Source: JBHIDJ01 sp046760105 (GTDB lineage: Bacteria > Pseudomonadota > Gammaproteobacteria > Acidiferrobacterales > SPGG2). Taken from it: 64,000 nucleotides of DNA. The stretch is from contig JBHIDJ010000007.1 of the NCBI GenBank assembly GCA_046760105.1, positions 9,520 through 73,519 of the forward strand, written 5' to 3'. The notes beneath the pieces are model-generated. The model was not told the origin of the DNA. It saw only the letters and a list, made by a program, of their open reading frames with translations, and searched no databases. How positions within the stretch are numbered: position 1 is the first letter of the stretch; each line of letters opens with the position of its first letter. Positions 17,544 through 25,767 of the stretch are shown here, piece by piece. A program made the translations under genes and the position numbers.

Positions 17544-18062
17544 CTAATTGCCGCGGGAACGCTCTTTGCGCCGGATCGATATATAGCAGCGCGTGCCGGA
17601 GCTACCACCCTGAGCCACGAAGTGTCTCGCGTCCAAGTCATAGTGCAATTGCGGGCAGCGGAGCTCGGACCCTTCTTGCTGCAACATGACGTTACCGAAC
17701 AGGTCGAGTTTTCGACTCTTTACGTAATACTTTACGTGTTCTGCTTCGGCATGCATTTCTTCTTCGCGATCTTCGGGCCGGTATCTAACGTTGACGGGTT
17801 TTCCAAATGCATCGAAGGTGTCGATCTCATCATCCTTGATACGCAATTCAATCCTATCCGCCTTTAAAGAGAGCGTACCGTCGGTCAACGATACGTCACC
17901 AGTATAAGTAGCAGTATCGGTTCTATCGTCAATTTCGATGGTACGGGCATACACTTTGATCGGTTCACCCTTATCCTGTTCTATCGCCAACGCAGGCACA
18001 GGCACGATAAGGGAGGCAGCAAATACAACCGCGATCAGGGGATTCTTCCAATCGAGATACAT
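17544..18062 (-). CDS. lptA: LPS transport periplasmic bridge protein LptA
   Basis: A 172-residue LptA, whose beta-jellyroll units stack into the periplasmic bridge between LptC and LptDE. A signal peptide with cleavage near PALA (about residues 23-26) is followed by the OstA/LptA repeat pattern: EIDDRTDTATYTGDVSLTDG, then LKADRIEL, then LDLFGNVMLQQEGSELRC. The length fits. It lies 53 nt after lptC. Its LptC partner here is shortened, which bears on how the LptC-LptA junction is built. Confidence 0.95.
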   Translation of the reverse strand: MYLDWKNPLIAVVFAASLIVPVPALAIEQDKGEPIKVYARTIEIDDRTDTATYTGDVSLTDGTLSLKADRIELRIKDDEIDTFDAFGKPVNVRYRPEDREEEMHAEAEHVKYYVKSRKLDLFGNVMLQQEGSELRCPQLHYDLDARHFVAQGGSSGTRCYISIRRKERSRGN

Positions 18063-18115
18063 TTCGCTTTACAGCACAGTCGGATGCAACGTTATGACAG
18101 ATCGAAATCGATGTA

Positions 18116-18553
18116 TCAATCCAATAACACGCGAGCCATGGTTGTAATCATTTCGGTCCGTTGACCCGACGAGTTGTTTTCACGGATGATTTTAACGTTT
18201 CCCGTCATGATTACTTCTTTTGTGGCATTGTCAAGGCGAGCAAAATCGGCCCATGTATGAACTGGCGCTCGGCCGGGGCTGTATTGCACAAGGTGGGGTT
18301 TCGTCAGACGTGCGGTATCATTATGCGGATAGTGTTGCATGCGCTCAGCCGTCAGCGTGTATTTGCGCTGCCCTTGCGCATCCATAACCGTCGCCCGAAA
18401 GTCTTCAATGTAATAGTCGGGATCCTGACTGTCTATGGTCATCATCATCGGCCGTTGTACCGTGATTGTCTGTAGAAGCCACCATGATAGGCCTGCGGCC
18501 GTCAACAGCAGTGCTGCAAGTAATGCCCTTCTCACATTCCAGCCCATAGCCAT
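18116..18553 (-). CDS. lptC: LPS transport protein LptC, apparently C-terminally shortened
   Basis: A 145-residue LptC with a single N-terminal membrane helix (about residues 9-27) and the start of the periplasmic jellyroll. Residues 38-145 align with the first part of E. coli LptC (DPDYYIEDF, then HTWADFARLDNATKEVIMTGNV). E. coli LptC has 191 residues; the segment after RRITTDNAQINLVTQD, about 45 residues that include the LptA-facing strands, has no counterpart. Only 53 nt lie between its stop and lptA, so the missing part is not hidden in another frame. It may be functional in shortened form or damaged. The call as LptC is supported by its place between kdsC and lptA. Confidence 0.85.
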   Translation of the reverse strand: MAMGWNVRRALLAALLLTAAGLSWWLLQTITVQRPMMMTIDSQDPDYYIEDFRATVMDAQGQRKYTLTAERMQHYPHNDTARLTKPHLVQYSPGRAPVHTWADFARLDNATKEVIMTGNVKIIRENNSSGQRTEMITTMARVLLD

Positions 18554-18559
18554 GCGCCG

Positions 18560-19114
18560 TCAGAGGTAGCGCTGAATCTCCGCAACATATGTGCCTTGCG
18601 CGTGCATAATCACCTCGCATAGCTCACGTACCGCCCCTTGTCCGCCGCTACTTGGAGTCACCCAATGGGCGTAGTGCTTCACCAGTGTGTGGCCATCGCT
18701 GACCGCAACCGCGAGCCCCGCCTTCAGCATAATTGGCAGATCGGTTACGTCATCACCAAGAAAGGCCGCCTGCGCTGGTTCTATTCGTAGCTTGGCTAGC
18801 AGGCCTTGAAACACTGGCAGTTTGTCCTCACACCCTTGGAATACGTGCTTGATACCAAGCTCCGTCACCCTCCGTTCAACAAGCCTCGAGGTGCGACCTG
18901 TAATGATGCCGATCTCGACACCCGTGCGCTGAAGCATTTTGATTCCGTGCCCGTCACGCGAATGGAAGGCCTTGTATTCCTTTCCATCATCGTCCATCAG
19001 TAGCTTGCCGTCAGTGAGAACGCCGTCAACATCAAACACGACCACTCTTACTTTGGCCGCGAGCTCACGGACCATCGCATCGAGCTTGTAGGGTGGTGCC
19101 AGGATTTCGTGCAT
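18560..19114 (-). CDS. kdsC: 3-deoxy-D-manno-octulosonate 8-phosphate phosphatase
   Basis: A 184-residue HAD-family phosphatase (C0 type, tetrameric, no cap) that releases Kdo from Kdo 8-phosphate in LPS core synthesis. The nucleophile motif VVVFDVDGVLTDG is at about residues 23-35, motif II IITGR near 73-77, and motif III/IV with FLGDDVTDLPIM near 117-128. It is followed closely by lptC. The gene expected upstream, kdsD (arabinose-5-phosphate isomerase), is missing; the kdsC ATG overlaps the stop of an unidentifiable reading frame as TGATG. Confidence 0.96.
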   Translation of the reverse strand: MHEILAPPYKLDAMVRELAAKVRVVVFDVDGVLTDGKLLMDDDGKEYKAFHSRDGHGIKMLQRTGVEIGIITGRTSRLVERRVTELGIKHVFQGCEDKLPVFQGLLAKLRIEPAQAAFLGDDVTDLPIMLKAGLAVAVSDGHTLVKHYAHWVTPSSGGQGAVRELCEVIMHAQGTYVAEIQRYL

Positions 19115-19533
19115 CAGACGATATTGGTTTCAGTAAATCGCACGTAATGAATGCCACAAGTGATTTCCATTCCCGCTAATGTCCGGTGTCCCAGAATGCG
19201 CAGCCACCCGAGTATATATAAATGCTGATATATATCATAAAAGGCTATCGGTTGGCCGCGGACTGCTGGCAGTATAACAGCTACTGCAGCCGTATCGGGA
19301 TCACAAAGCGCGTGGTTTATGCGGTTGCAGATCACTGACCCGGAAGCGCAGTGGCCTGCAACTGAACACGGCGCCAGCGCCAGCGGTGAGTACCCGGGGC
19401 CTGCTGACCCCGCACCACCCAAAAAGATGCCTGAACGACATGCGTGCGAGGTGGATCGTGATCGTATCTTGCGGTTCGTCTATATGCTATAAAATTGCGA
19501 ATGCGCGTACAGCATGTTTGCTGTCAACTATAG
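19115..19533. other. Divergent-junction scar: kdsD and mlaFED absent
   Basis: In E. coli and many relatives kdsD and mlaF lead away from each other here. Instead there are about 420 nt of non-coding or decayed DNA. On the minus strand a 102-codon frame ends TGATG-coupled to kdsC with GIHYVRFTETNIV, which only faintly resembles the GVLHMHDLLRAGVV end of KdsD; I do not call it. On the plus strand a 57-codon frame (19319-19492) has no recognisable relative. An AT-rich patch (19206-19240, TATATATAAA and TATATATCATAAAA) and TATAAAAT near 19488 could be promoter elements for the two outward transcripts. Confidence 0.55.
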
Positions 19534-19692
19534 GTTGTACAAGGGGAGAATGGCTGGAAGGTATACGACATCATGATCGAAGGCGTAAGCTTGGTGACTA
19601 ATTATCGCACTATGTATGGAGAAAAAATCAAAAAGGTAGGCATCGACGCGTTAATCGCAAACTTGCGCGTCGAGCCGAAGGCGTCAAAGTGA
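19534..19692 (+). pseudogene. mlaC: C-terminal remnant of mlaC
   Basis: About 52 in-frame codons after a TAG at 19531, ending at TGA 19690-19692. The stretch NGWKVYDIMIEGVSLVTNYR, followed by IKKVGIDALIANL, is the conserved C-terminal end of MlaC (Ttg2D), the periplasmic phospholipid shuttle. The N-terminal three quarters, including the signal peptide and lipid pocket, are missing, so it cannot be functional. The TGA still overlaps the GTG of mlaB, the natural mlaC-mlaB junction, which confirms the identity. mlaF, mlaE and mlaD are also absent upstream. A working mla system elsewhere in the genome cannot be excluded. Confidence 0.87.
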
Positions 19693-19991
19693 ACGCGACA
19701 GCGCTCGTAAATCAAAAAGACGGCTATGCTGAGATCCACGGTGAGCTGACTTTCGATACGGTACCCGGCCTCTGCGAGCGATCTGCCGCTATGATGCAAG
19801 GCGATTACCCCGTGGTAACGGTTGACATGAGGCATGTTTCGAGGGCTGATAGCGCGGGACTTGCCCTAATGGTGCAATGGTTACGATTGGCGAGGGCTGC
19901 CAATCGCCAGTTGCAGTTTATCTCCGTGCCTGAACAGGTACGTCAGCTCCTTCGTGTCAGCGGGCTTGACGAGGCCTTTTCCGTTAACTGA
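19689..19991 (+). CDS. mlaB: STAS-domain protein MlaB
   Basis: A 100-residue single STAS domain. In the MlaFEDB complex MlaB sits on the MlaF ATPase and stabilises it. The core VVTVDMRHVSRADSAGLALMV (about residues 42-62) contains the usual STAS serine loop. It starts with GTG inside the stop of the mlaC remnant. Its partners MlaF, MlaE and MlaD are absent from the locus, so here it may be an orphan, may serve a distant Mla complex, or may have been taken over by the ABC pair directly downstream. Confidence 0.87.
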   Translation: MNATALVNQKDGYAEIHGELTFDTVPGLCERSAAMMQGDYPVVTVDMRHVSRADSAGLALMVQWLRLARAANRQLQFISVPEQVRQLLRVSGLDEAFSVN

Positions 19992-20005
19992 AAGACGCGT
20001 CGAGC

Positions 20006-20929
20006 GTGTCTAACGCCATCGAAATCAGTAACGTTGATAAGCATTTTCCCGGTGTACACGCGCTCAAGGGTATCAGTTTTTCTATCGGACGCGGCGAATT
20101 CTTCGGTCTGCTGGGGCCGAACGGCGCGGGCAAATCGACTTTAATAAATATCATCGCCGGTCTCACGCGCGCAGATTCCGGGATAGTATCGGTACTCGGG
20201 TACGACGTGGTCAGGCAATATCGCTTTTCGCGACAACGCCTGGGAGTGGTCCCGCAAGAGCTGGTTTTCGATCCATTTTTTACTGTTCGCGAAGTGCTGC
20301 AAATCCAGTCCGGTTACTTTGGCCTGGGTCATGACAATGACGCGTGGATAAACGAACTACTGGATGCGCTGGACTTGATGGGTAAGGTGACGGCCAATAT
20401 GCGCTCGTTGTCTGGCGGTATGAAGCGACGGGTTTTGATCGCACAAGCGCTTGTTCACAAACCGGAGGTCGTTGTTCTGGATGAACCTACTGCCGGTGTC
20501 GACTTAGCTCTGCGCAAGGCGCTGTGGGATTTCATCCGCCGCCTGCATCGGGAAGGACACACGATCGTGTTAACTACCCACTACCTGGAAGAGGCGGAAG
20601 CGCTGTGTGAGCGGATTGCAATCTTGAATCACGGGAGCGTGGTTGCGCTGGACGCCACGCATAGCCTTTTGCAACGGGGTATTGGTAAAACGATCCACGT
20701 GTGTGTTACGACAAAAGAGCCGGTAGCAATGCTCCCGCCAAACCTGCAGGTCAATCTGCGCGGCAGGGACGGCAAGCAGCTTGAATTCCGGCTGGATAGG
20801 AGCGTCGACTCCATCGGTGAATTTCTCGAAAGATTGCGCGCGGCAGGGCTGGTGATAACCGATTTGCATACGGAAGAGCCAGATCTGGAGGACGTTTTTC
20901 TAGAGCTTACACGTGGGCGAGTGGAGTGA
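20006..20929 (+). CDS. ABC-2 type transporter ATPase (YadG-like)
   Basis: A 307-residue ABC ATPase. Walker A GPNGAGKST lies near residues 37-45, the signature SLSGGMKRRVLIAQAL near 133-148, Walker B VVVLDEPTAGVD near 155-166, and the switch histidine in TTHYLEEAE near 190. A C-terminal extension of about 85 residues is typical of the YadG/CcmA-like exporters. It starts with GTG, 14 nt after mlaB, and its stop overlaps the permease start (GTGGAGTGA). The pair is common between mlaB and ibaG in this group of bacteria; substrate unknown. Confidence 0.92.
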   Translation: MSNAIEISNVDKHFPGVHALKGISFSIGRGEFFGLLGPNGAGKSTLINIIAGLTRADSGIVSVLGYDVVRQYRFSRQRLGVVPQELVFDPFFTVREVLQIQSGYFGLGHDNDAWINELLDALDLMGKVTANMRSLSGGMKRRVLIAQALVHKPEVVVLDEPTAGVDLALRKALWDFIRRLHREGHTIVLTTHYLEEAEALCERIAILNHGSVVALDATHSLLQRGIGKTIHVCVTTKEPVAMLPPNLQVNLRGRDGKQLEFRLDRSVDSIGEFLERLRAAGLVITDLHTEEPDLEDVFLELTRGRVE

Positions 20930-21687
20930 ATATTCGCGGCTTTTATACGCTCCTTTATAAGGAACTGTTGCGTTTCTGTAAGATATCGTTGCAGACCCTG
21001 GGGGCACCCATTGTGACGACGCTTTTGTACTTGCTGGTGTTCGCACAGGTGTTCGAAGGTCGCATCCAGGTTTTCGAAGGCGTCAGTTACACAGCGTTCC
21101 TGGTTCCTGGGCTCGTGATGATGTCCGTCATCCAAAATGCTTTCGCGAACAGCTCATCAAGCCTGATTCAGTCAAAGGTCACCGGTAATATCGTGTTTGT
21201 CTTGTTGACACCATTGACAAGCCTTGAATTTTTCTTGGCGTTTGTGCTGGCAGCGGTCGTACGCGGCCTGCTGGTAGGTGTGGGTGTCTATATCGCGTCG
21301 GTATTCTTTATTGTCTTGCCAGTGCACAGTGTTGTCTTTGTGCTGGCGTTCGCGCTGCTAGCTAGCGCCGTGCTCGGCGCCTTAGGGGTGATCGCCGGCA
21401 TCTGGGCGGACAAATTCGACCATCTTGGCGCATTTCAGAATTTCTTTATCGTACCGTTGTCGTTCCTAAGCGGGGTGTTTTACTCGATTCATTCGCTGCC
21501 CGCATTCTGGCAGAAGCTGTCACAGTTCAATCCGTTTTTTTACATGATTGACGGGTTCCGCTACGGTTTCTTTGGAGCCTCAGATATGAACCCGATATTC
21601 AGCCTGACAACAGTAGGGTTTTTCTTCTTGTTGCTTTCAGGGGTAAGCCTGGCCCTGCTGAAACAGGGGTACAAATTACGCAATTAG
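20926..21687 (+). CDS. ABC-2 type transporter permease (YadH-like)
   Basis: A 253-residue ABC2_membrane-family permease with about six membrane helices. The conserved region PLSFLSGVFYSIHSLPAFWQKLSQFNPFFYMIDGFRYGFFG (about residues 182-222) is the ABC-2 signature. It starts with GTG four bases before the end of the ATPase gene, so the two are coupled. The family exports drugs, polysaccharides or lipids; given its place beside mlaB and murA an envelope substrate is plausible but unproven. Confidence 0.92.
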   Translation: MNIRGFYTLLYKELLRFCKISLQTLGAPIVTTLLYLLVFAQVFEGRIQVFEGVSYTAFLVPGLVMMSVIQNAFANSSSSLIQSKVTGNIVFVLLTPLTSLEFFLAFVLAAVVRGLLVGVGVYIASVFFIVLPVHSVVFVLAFALLASAVLGALGVIAGIWADKFDHLGAFQNFFIVPLSFLSGVFYSIHSLPAFWQKLSQFNPFFYMIDGFRYGFFGASDMNPIFSLTTVGFFFLLLSGVSLALLKQGYKLRN

Positions 21688-21774
21688 CACCCCCTTTTAC
21701 TGGTGGCCAGCGTAGCGTATGCTTTGTTCCCCTTGAAATTACGTGATTCGCGTCGATAATAGGTGTCGACGGCG

Positions 21775-22023
21775 ATGCAACCAGATGATATCAAGCACCT
21801 GATTGAGCAGGGCCTCGACGGCGCGCAAGCTGACGTCTCTGGCGATGGGCAACACTTCGAAGCGATCGTCGTGTCTGAGGCGTTCGCGGGTAAGACCATG
21901 GTGCAACAGCACCAATTGGTCTACCAGGCGTTGGGAGATAAAATGAAGGCCGATATTCACGCGCTGTCGCTGCGAACCTATACGCCGGAGCAGTGGGCGC
22001 AGGCACAGGTTCGTTCCGGCTGA
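21775..22023 (+). CDS. ibaG: BolA-family protein IbaG
   Basis: An 82-residue BolA-like protein of the IbaG group, with the class-II KH-like fold. VSGDGQHFEAIVVSEAFAGKTMVQQHQLVY is close to E. coli IbaG, and the ending SLRTYTPEQWAQAQ is typical. BolA proteins bind [2Fe-2S] clusters together with monothiol glutaredoxins, and such a glutaredoxin is the next gene. The frame is open from a GTG at 21763, but the ATG at 21775 has AGGTG nine bases before it and matches the usual start. It precedes murA, as in E. coli. Confidence 0.93.
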   Translation: MQPDDIKHLIEQGLDGAQADVSGDGQHFEAIVVSEAFAGKTMVQQHQLVYQALGDKMKADIHALSLRTYTPEQWAQAQVRSG

Positions 22024-22041
22024 TGCTTTGCGAGGTTTGGT

Positions 22042-22356
22042 ATGAGTGTTCAGGATAAGATCAAGGAACAAATTGCCGCAGATAAGATCGTGCTGTACAT
22101 GAAGGGTACGCCAATGGCGCCGCTTTGTGGCTTTTCCGCCCGGTCAACCCAGCTCCTTGAAGCGTGTGGTGCGAAGTTTACTGCCGTCGATGTGTTGGCG
22201 GATCCCGCGCTCCGGGAAGGGATCAAGCAGTTTTCCAGCTGGCCGACTATTCCGCAGCTTTATATCAACGGGCAGTTCGTTGGTGGGTGTGACATCATTA
22301 TGGAGCTGTTCCAGCAGGGCGAGTTGCAAAAGATGGTCGCCGACGCGCAAGGCTGA
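22042..22356 (+). CDS. grxD: Monothiol glutaredoxin (Grx4/GrxD family)
   Basis: A 104-residue CGFS-type glutaredoxin. The active-site CGFS begins at C29, preceded by the conserved LYMKGTP with its glutathione-contact lysine, and WPTIPQLYINGQFVGGCDI carries the cis-Pro and GG loop. The family moves [2Fe-2S] clusters and pairs with BolA proteins, so the adjacency with ibaG (18 nt apart) supports a joint role in iron-sulphur handling. GAGG precedes the ATG by six bases. Confidence 0.96.
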   Translation: MSVQDKIKEQIAADKIVLYMKGTPMAPLCGFSARSTQLLEACGAKFTAVDVLADPALREGIKQFSSWPTIPQLYINGQFVGGCDIIMELFQQGELQKMVADAQG

Positions 22357-22388
22357 GAACTTGGCAGACCCATTAGCTTTCATCATGA

Positions 22389-22417
22389 GGCTGCCTCCAC
22401 GGTAGCCTTTTTCTTTT
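22389..22417 (+). terminator. Rho-independent terminator after grxD
   Basis: GGCTGCC (22389-22395), loop TCCAC, GGTAGCC (22401-22407; one G-T pair) and then TTTTTCTTTT. The stem of seven pairs followed by a T-rich run ends the mlaB-grxD transcript and separates it from murA. Confidence 0.75.
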
Positions 22418-22485
22418 CAGTTGCCCCAGCCGCTGGCAGGCAGTGGTTAGTGAGTGAGACTGACGTGTCGTTAGGTGGCTAAGCG

Positions 22486-23775
22486 ATGGATAAACTAATC
22501 GTTTCCGGCGGCATCCCGCTGCACGGCGAGATTCGTATCTCAGGCGCTAAGAACGCAGCGCTACCGGTACTCGTCGCTTCCCTGCTCACCGAGAAATCGC
22601 TGCATATCGGCAACGTTCCCCACCTGCAGGATATCACCACGACAATGGAACTACTTGGTCGCATGGGTGTACGGCTCGTGGTCGATGAAAAGATGGTAAT
22701 CGAGGCCGATGCAAACGGTGTCATGTCGTTGCGTGCGCCATATGAGCTCGTGAAGACCATGCGTGCCTCCATCTTGGTTCTGGGGCCGCTGCTAGCCCGC
22801 TTCGGTGAGGCGGAGGTGTCCATGCCCGGCGGCTGCGCCATTGGATCCCGGCCAGTCAATTTACACATCAAGGGGCTCGAGGCCATGGGTGCCGACATCA
22901 AGATTGAGGACGGTTACGTGAAAGCCCGTACGAACCGGCTAAAAGGTACCCGCATATTTATGGATATGGTATCCGTCACGGGAACCGAAAATCTCATGAT
23001 GGCGGCGACGCTCGCCGAAGGGACCACAGTCATCGAAAATGCAGCGCGCGAACCAGAGGTCATGGATCTGGCGAAGTGTTTGATCAACATGGGTGCGAAA
23101 ATAAAAGGTGCCGGCAGCGACAAGATTACGATAGAGGGTGTCGAAACACTCGGTGGGGCATATCACGAGGTCATACCGGATCGCATCGAGACCGGGACCT
23201 ATCTGGTGGCCACCGCTATGACGGGTGGGAATGTGAAGCTACGACAGGTTCAGCCGAAGCAACTCGAGGCAGTGCTGGATAAGTTGCGCGAGGCCGGCGC
23301 GGAGATCGGTGTGGGAACGGACTGGATATCACTGGACCGACGGAACAACAAACTCAAAGCGGTGAATATCAGAACGGCACCGTATCCTGCGTTTCCTACG
23401 GACATGCAGGCACAATTTGTGGCGCTTAACTGTATCGCCGAGGGCGCCGCAAGGGTGACGGAATCGATCTTTGAGAACCGTTTTATGCATGTGCTTGAGT
23501 TACAGCGCATGGGTGCGAATATTGAAATGCAAGGCAACACCGCCATTGTGCGCGGTGTACGGCGCCTAAAGGGTGCACCGGTGATGGCGACCGACCTGCG
23601 CGCATCGGCGAGTCTCGCGCTGGCTGGGCTCGTCGCCGAGTCCGATACCATCGTCGATCGAATCTATCACATCGACCGTGGCTATGAATGTATTGAAGAG
23701 AAGTTGGCACAGCTCGGTGCACGTATACGTAGAGTGCCCGGTACGCTTGCGATGACCAGGGCGGTCAATAACTGA
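22486..23775 (+). CDS. murA: UDP-N-acetylglucosamine 1-carboxyvinyltransferase
   Basis: A 429-residue MurA, which transfers enolpyruvate from PEP to UDP-GlcNAc, the first committed step of peptidoglycan synthesis. The catalytic cysteine loop PGGCAIGSRPV has C117, so the enzyme should be fosfomycin-sensitive in principle. N-terminal GAKNAALP (residues 20-27) contributes the substrate-binding lysine/asparagine. The length is near the E. coli 419. It lies after a terminator and is followed 23 nt later by hisG, the standard murA-hisG link. Confidence 0.98.
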   Translation: MDKLIVSGGIPLHGEIRISGAKNAALPVLVASLLTEKSLHIGNVPHLQDITTTMELLGRMGVRLVVDEKMVIEADANGVMSLRAPYELVKTMRASILVLGPLLARFGEAEVSMPGGCAIGSRPVNLHIKGLEAMGADIKIEDGYVKARTNRLKGTRIFMDMVSVTGTENLMMAATLAEGTTVIENAAREPEVMDLAKCLINMGAKIKGAGSDKITIEGVETLGGAYHEVIPDRIETGTYLVATAMTGGNVKLRQVQPKQLEAVLDKLREAGAEIGVGTDWISLDRRNNKLKAVNIRTAPYPAFPTDMQAQFVALNCIAEGAARVTESIFENRFMHVLELQRMGANIEMQGNTAIVRGVRRLKGAPVMATDLRASASLALAGLVAESDTIVDRIYHIDRGYECIEEKLAQLGARIRRVPGTLAMTRAVNN

Positions 23776-23798
23776 CCAATTGACAAGGCCCGGAAGCC

Positions 23799-24443
23799 AT
23801 GCGGACCGCTTTGACTATCGCACTGTCGAAGGGCCGGATCCTGGAGGAAGGCCTGCCACTGTTGACGCGGGTTGGGATTGAACCCGCGGATGATCCCGAA
23901 ACGAGCCGCAAGCTTGTGCTGGATACGTCCCGGCGCGATGTCAAACTGATAGTCATTCGCGCTGCTGACGTGCCTACATATGTACAATACGGCGCTGCCG
24001 AGCTGGGGTTCGCAGGCAAGGACATGCTCATGGAGTTCGATGGTGAAGGGTTGTATGAACTGCTTGATCTGAAGATTGCACGTTGTCGTCTCGTCGTGGC
24101 TGAGCCGGATCAGCTGGCGGCGTGCGATGATCCGCGAAACTGGACGCGTCTGCGCATTGCGACGAAATATGTGAAGACGACACGTCGGCATTTTGCAGCG
24201 AAGGGTATACAGACCGACATCATCAGACTATACGGTTCCATGGAGCTCGCACCGCTTGTCGGGCTTTCGGATCGTATTGTCGACCTGGTGCATACAGGCC
24301 AAACGTTGAAGGCCAATGGGCTTGTAGAGGTGGAACACATTGCCGATATTAGTGCGCGCCTGGTCGCGAACAAGGCATCAGCGAAAATGAAGCATGCGGC
24401 CGTAAAGGCGCTGCTCCGACAGCTGGCCGAAGCCGTGCAGTAA
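23799..24443 (+). CDS. hisG: ATP phosphoribosyltransferase, short form
   Basis: A 214-residue short-form HisG, the first enzyme of histidine synthesis (PRPP + ATP). It contains ALSKGRILEEGLPLL at the N-terminus and the PRPP loop in DLVHTGQTLKANGL (about residues 165-178). The short form lacks the C-terminal regulatory domain and depends on HisZ, a HisRS-like subunit, for activity and feedback by histidine. No hisZ is in the window, so it should lie elsewhere (often near purA/hflC). First of the nine his genes here. Confidence 0.97.
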   Translation: MRTALTIALSKGRILEEGLPLLTRVGIEPADDPETSRKLVLDTSRRDVKLIVIRAADVPTYVQYGAAELGFAGKDMLMEFDGEGLYELLDLKIARCRLVVAEPDQLAACDDPRNWTRLRIATKYVKTTRRHFAAKGIQTDIIRLYGSMELAPLVGLSDRIVDLVHTGQTLKANGLVEVEHIADISARLVANKASAKMKHAAVKALLRQLAEAVQ

Positions 24444-24450
24444 ACGTTTT

Positions 24451-25767
24451 ATGCAGACACTAAAGCTACGGGTACTGAGTACCCGGTTACCCGAGTTTGA
24501 AGCCGACTTCCGAGGGTTACTCGATCGCGGTTGCGCGGATGGTGCACATGTGGAGGATACCGTGTGCACGATAGTGGTGGATGTACGTACGCGTGGCGAT
24601 GCGGCGTTGATCGATTACACACAGCGCCTCGATAACCATCAGGTCACAACGGCGGCTGAGCTCGAGATCCCGCGCAGCCGTCTCGAGGAGGCCGCCGCGT
24701 CGCTTGCACACGCTCAACGCGCGGCGATGGAACGGGCGGCAAACAGGATACGAGAATACCATGAGCACCAGATCACCAGCTCGTGGCGCTACTACGATAA
24801 TGATGGCACACTGCTAGGGCAACAGGTTACGCCGCTGGCACGGATAGGAATGTATGTGCCAGGCGGCAAGGCAGCATATCCATCGTCTGTGTTGATGAAC
24901 GCGATTCCGGCCAAGGTTGCGGGCGTTGCGGAGATTCTTATGGTTGTGCCTGCGCCGGGCGGTGAACTCAACGACATGGTGCTGGCAGCGGCGAGACTGG
25001 TTGGTGTCGACCGCGTCTTTACAGTGGGTGGTGCGCAAGCGATTGCGGCGTTAGCCTACGGCACGAAGACGATACCGCCTGTCGACAAGATCGTTGGGCC
25101 AGGTAATGCCTATGTAACGGCTGCCAAGCGCATCGTTTTTGGGCAAGTGGACATTGACATGATCGCGGGGCCATCGGAGGTGGTCATTGTATGTGATGGC
25201 CGGACCGATCCGGCGTGGGTGGCCATGGACTTGTTTGCGCAGGCCGAACACGACGAGGATGCGCAAGCCATACTCCTTAGTCTGAACGAGCCGTTTACAC
25301 GGCACGTGCACGACACTATCGGGCAGCTGCTCAATGGTATGGAGCGGCGCGCGGTGATCCAGACATCGCTTGAACGACACGGTGCGTTGATTAGCGTGCG
25401 CGACCTTGATGAAGCCATTGATCTAGTCAACCGGCTCGCACCTGAACATCTGCAGCTGTCAATTGAGGAACCGCTGTCCGTTGCCGAGCGCGTACGCCAC
25501 GCTGGGGCCATCTTTATGGGACGCTACACAGCGGAAGTGTTCGGCGATTATTGTGCTGGGCCCAACCATGTGTTGCCAACCGCGGGTACAGCGCGTTTTA
25601 GTTCGCCTTTGGGGGTCTACGATTTCCAGAAACGTACGAGCCTCGTTATGTGCACCAAGAAAGGTGCAACGAGCCTTGCCAAGACCGCCTCCGTGTTGGC
25701 GCGCAGTGAAGGTTTGGCTGCGCACGCGCGATCGGCGGAATATAGGATCGAAGATAGTAGCAAGTAG
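24451..25767 (+). CDS. hisD: Histidinol dehydrogenase
   Basis: A 438-residue HisD, which oxidises histidinol to histidine in two NAD-dependent steps. GPGNAYVTAAKRIVFGQVDIDMIAGPSE is the family signature, around residues 214-241, and the zinc/catalytic region with AEHDEDAQA and APEHLQL follows. It starts seven nt after hisG. The last three codons (Ser-Lys-stop) lie inside a repeat element that runs on into the hisD-hisC gap, so the repeat has supplied the present stop codon. Confidence 0.98.
   Translation: MQTLKLRVLSTRLPEFEADFRGLLDRGCADGAHVEDTVCTIVVDVRTRGDAALIDYTQRLDNHQVTTAAELEIPRSRLEEAAASLAHAQRAAMERAANRIREYHEHQITSSWRYYDNDGTLLGQQVTPLARIGMYVPGGKAAYPSSVLMNAIPAKVAGVAEILMVVPAPGGELNDMVLAAARLVGVDRVFTVGGAQAIAALAYGTKTIPPVDKIVGPGNAYVTAAKRIVFGQVDIDMIAGPSEVVIVCDGRTDPAWVAMDLFAQAEHDEDAQAILLSLNEPFTRHVHDTIGQLLNGMERRAVIQTSLERHGALISVRDLDEAIDLVNRLAPEHLQLSIEEPLSVAERVRHAGAIFMGRYTAEVFGDYCAGPNHVLPTAGTARFSSPLGVYDFQKRTSLVMCTKKGATSLAKTASVLARSEGLAAHARSAEYRIEDSSK

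Noticed and set aside
19114..19422. 102-codon minus-strand frame coupled to kdsC, possible kdsD remnant
   Set aside because: Only the last 13 residues faintly resemble the KdsD end, and most of the frame has no similarity; too weak to call.
19319..19492. 57-codon plus-strand frame in the kds/mla scar
   Set aside because: No match to MlaA, MlaC, MlaD, MlaE, MlaF or KdsD that I can see; proline-rich composition looks random.
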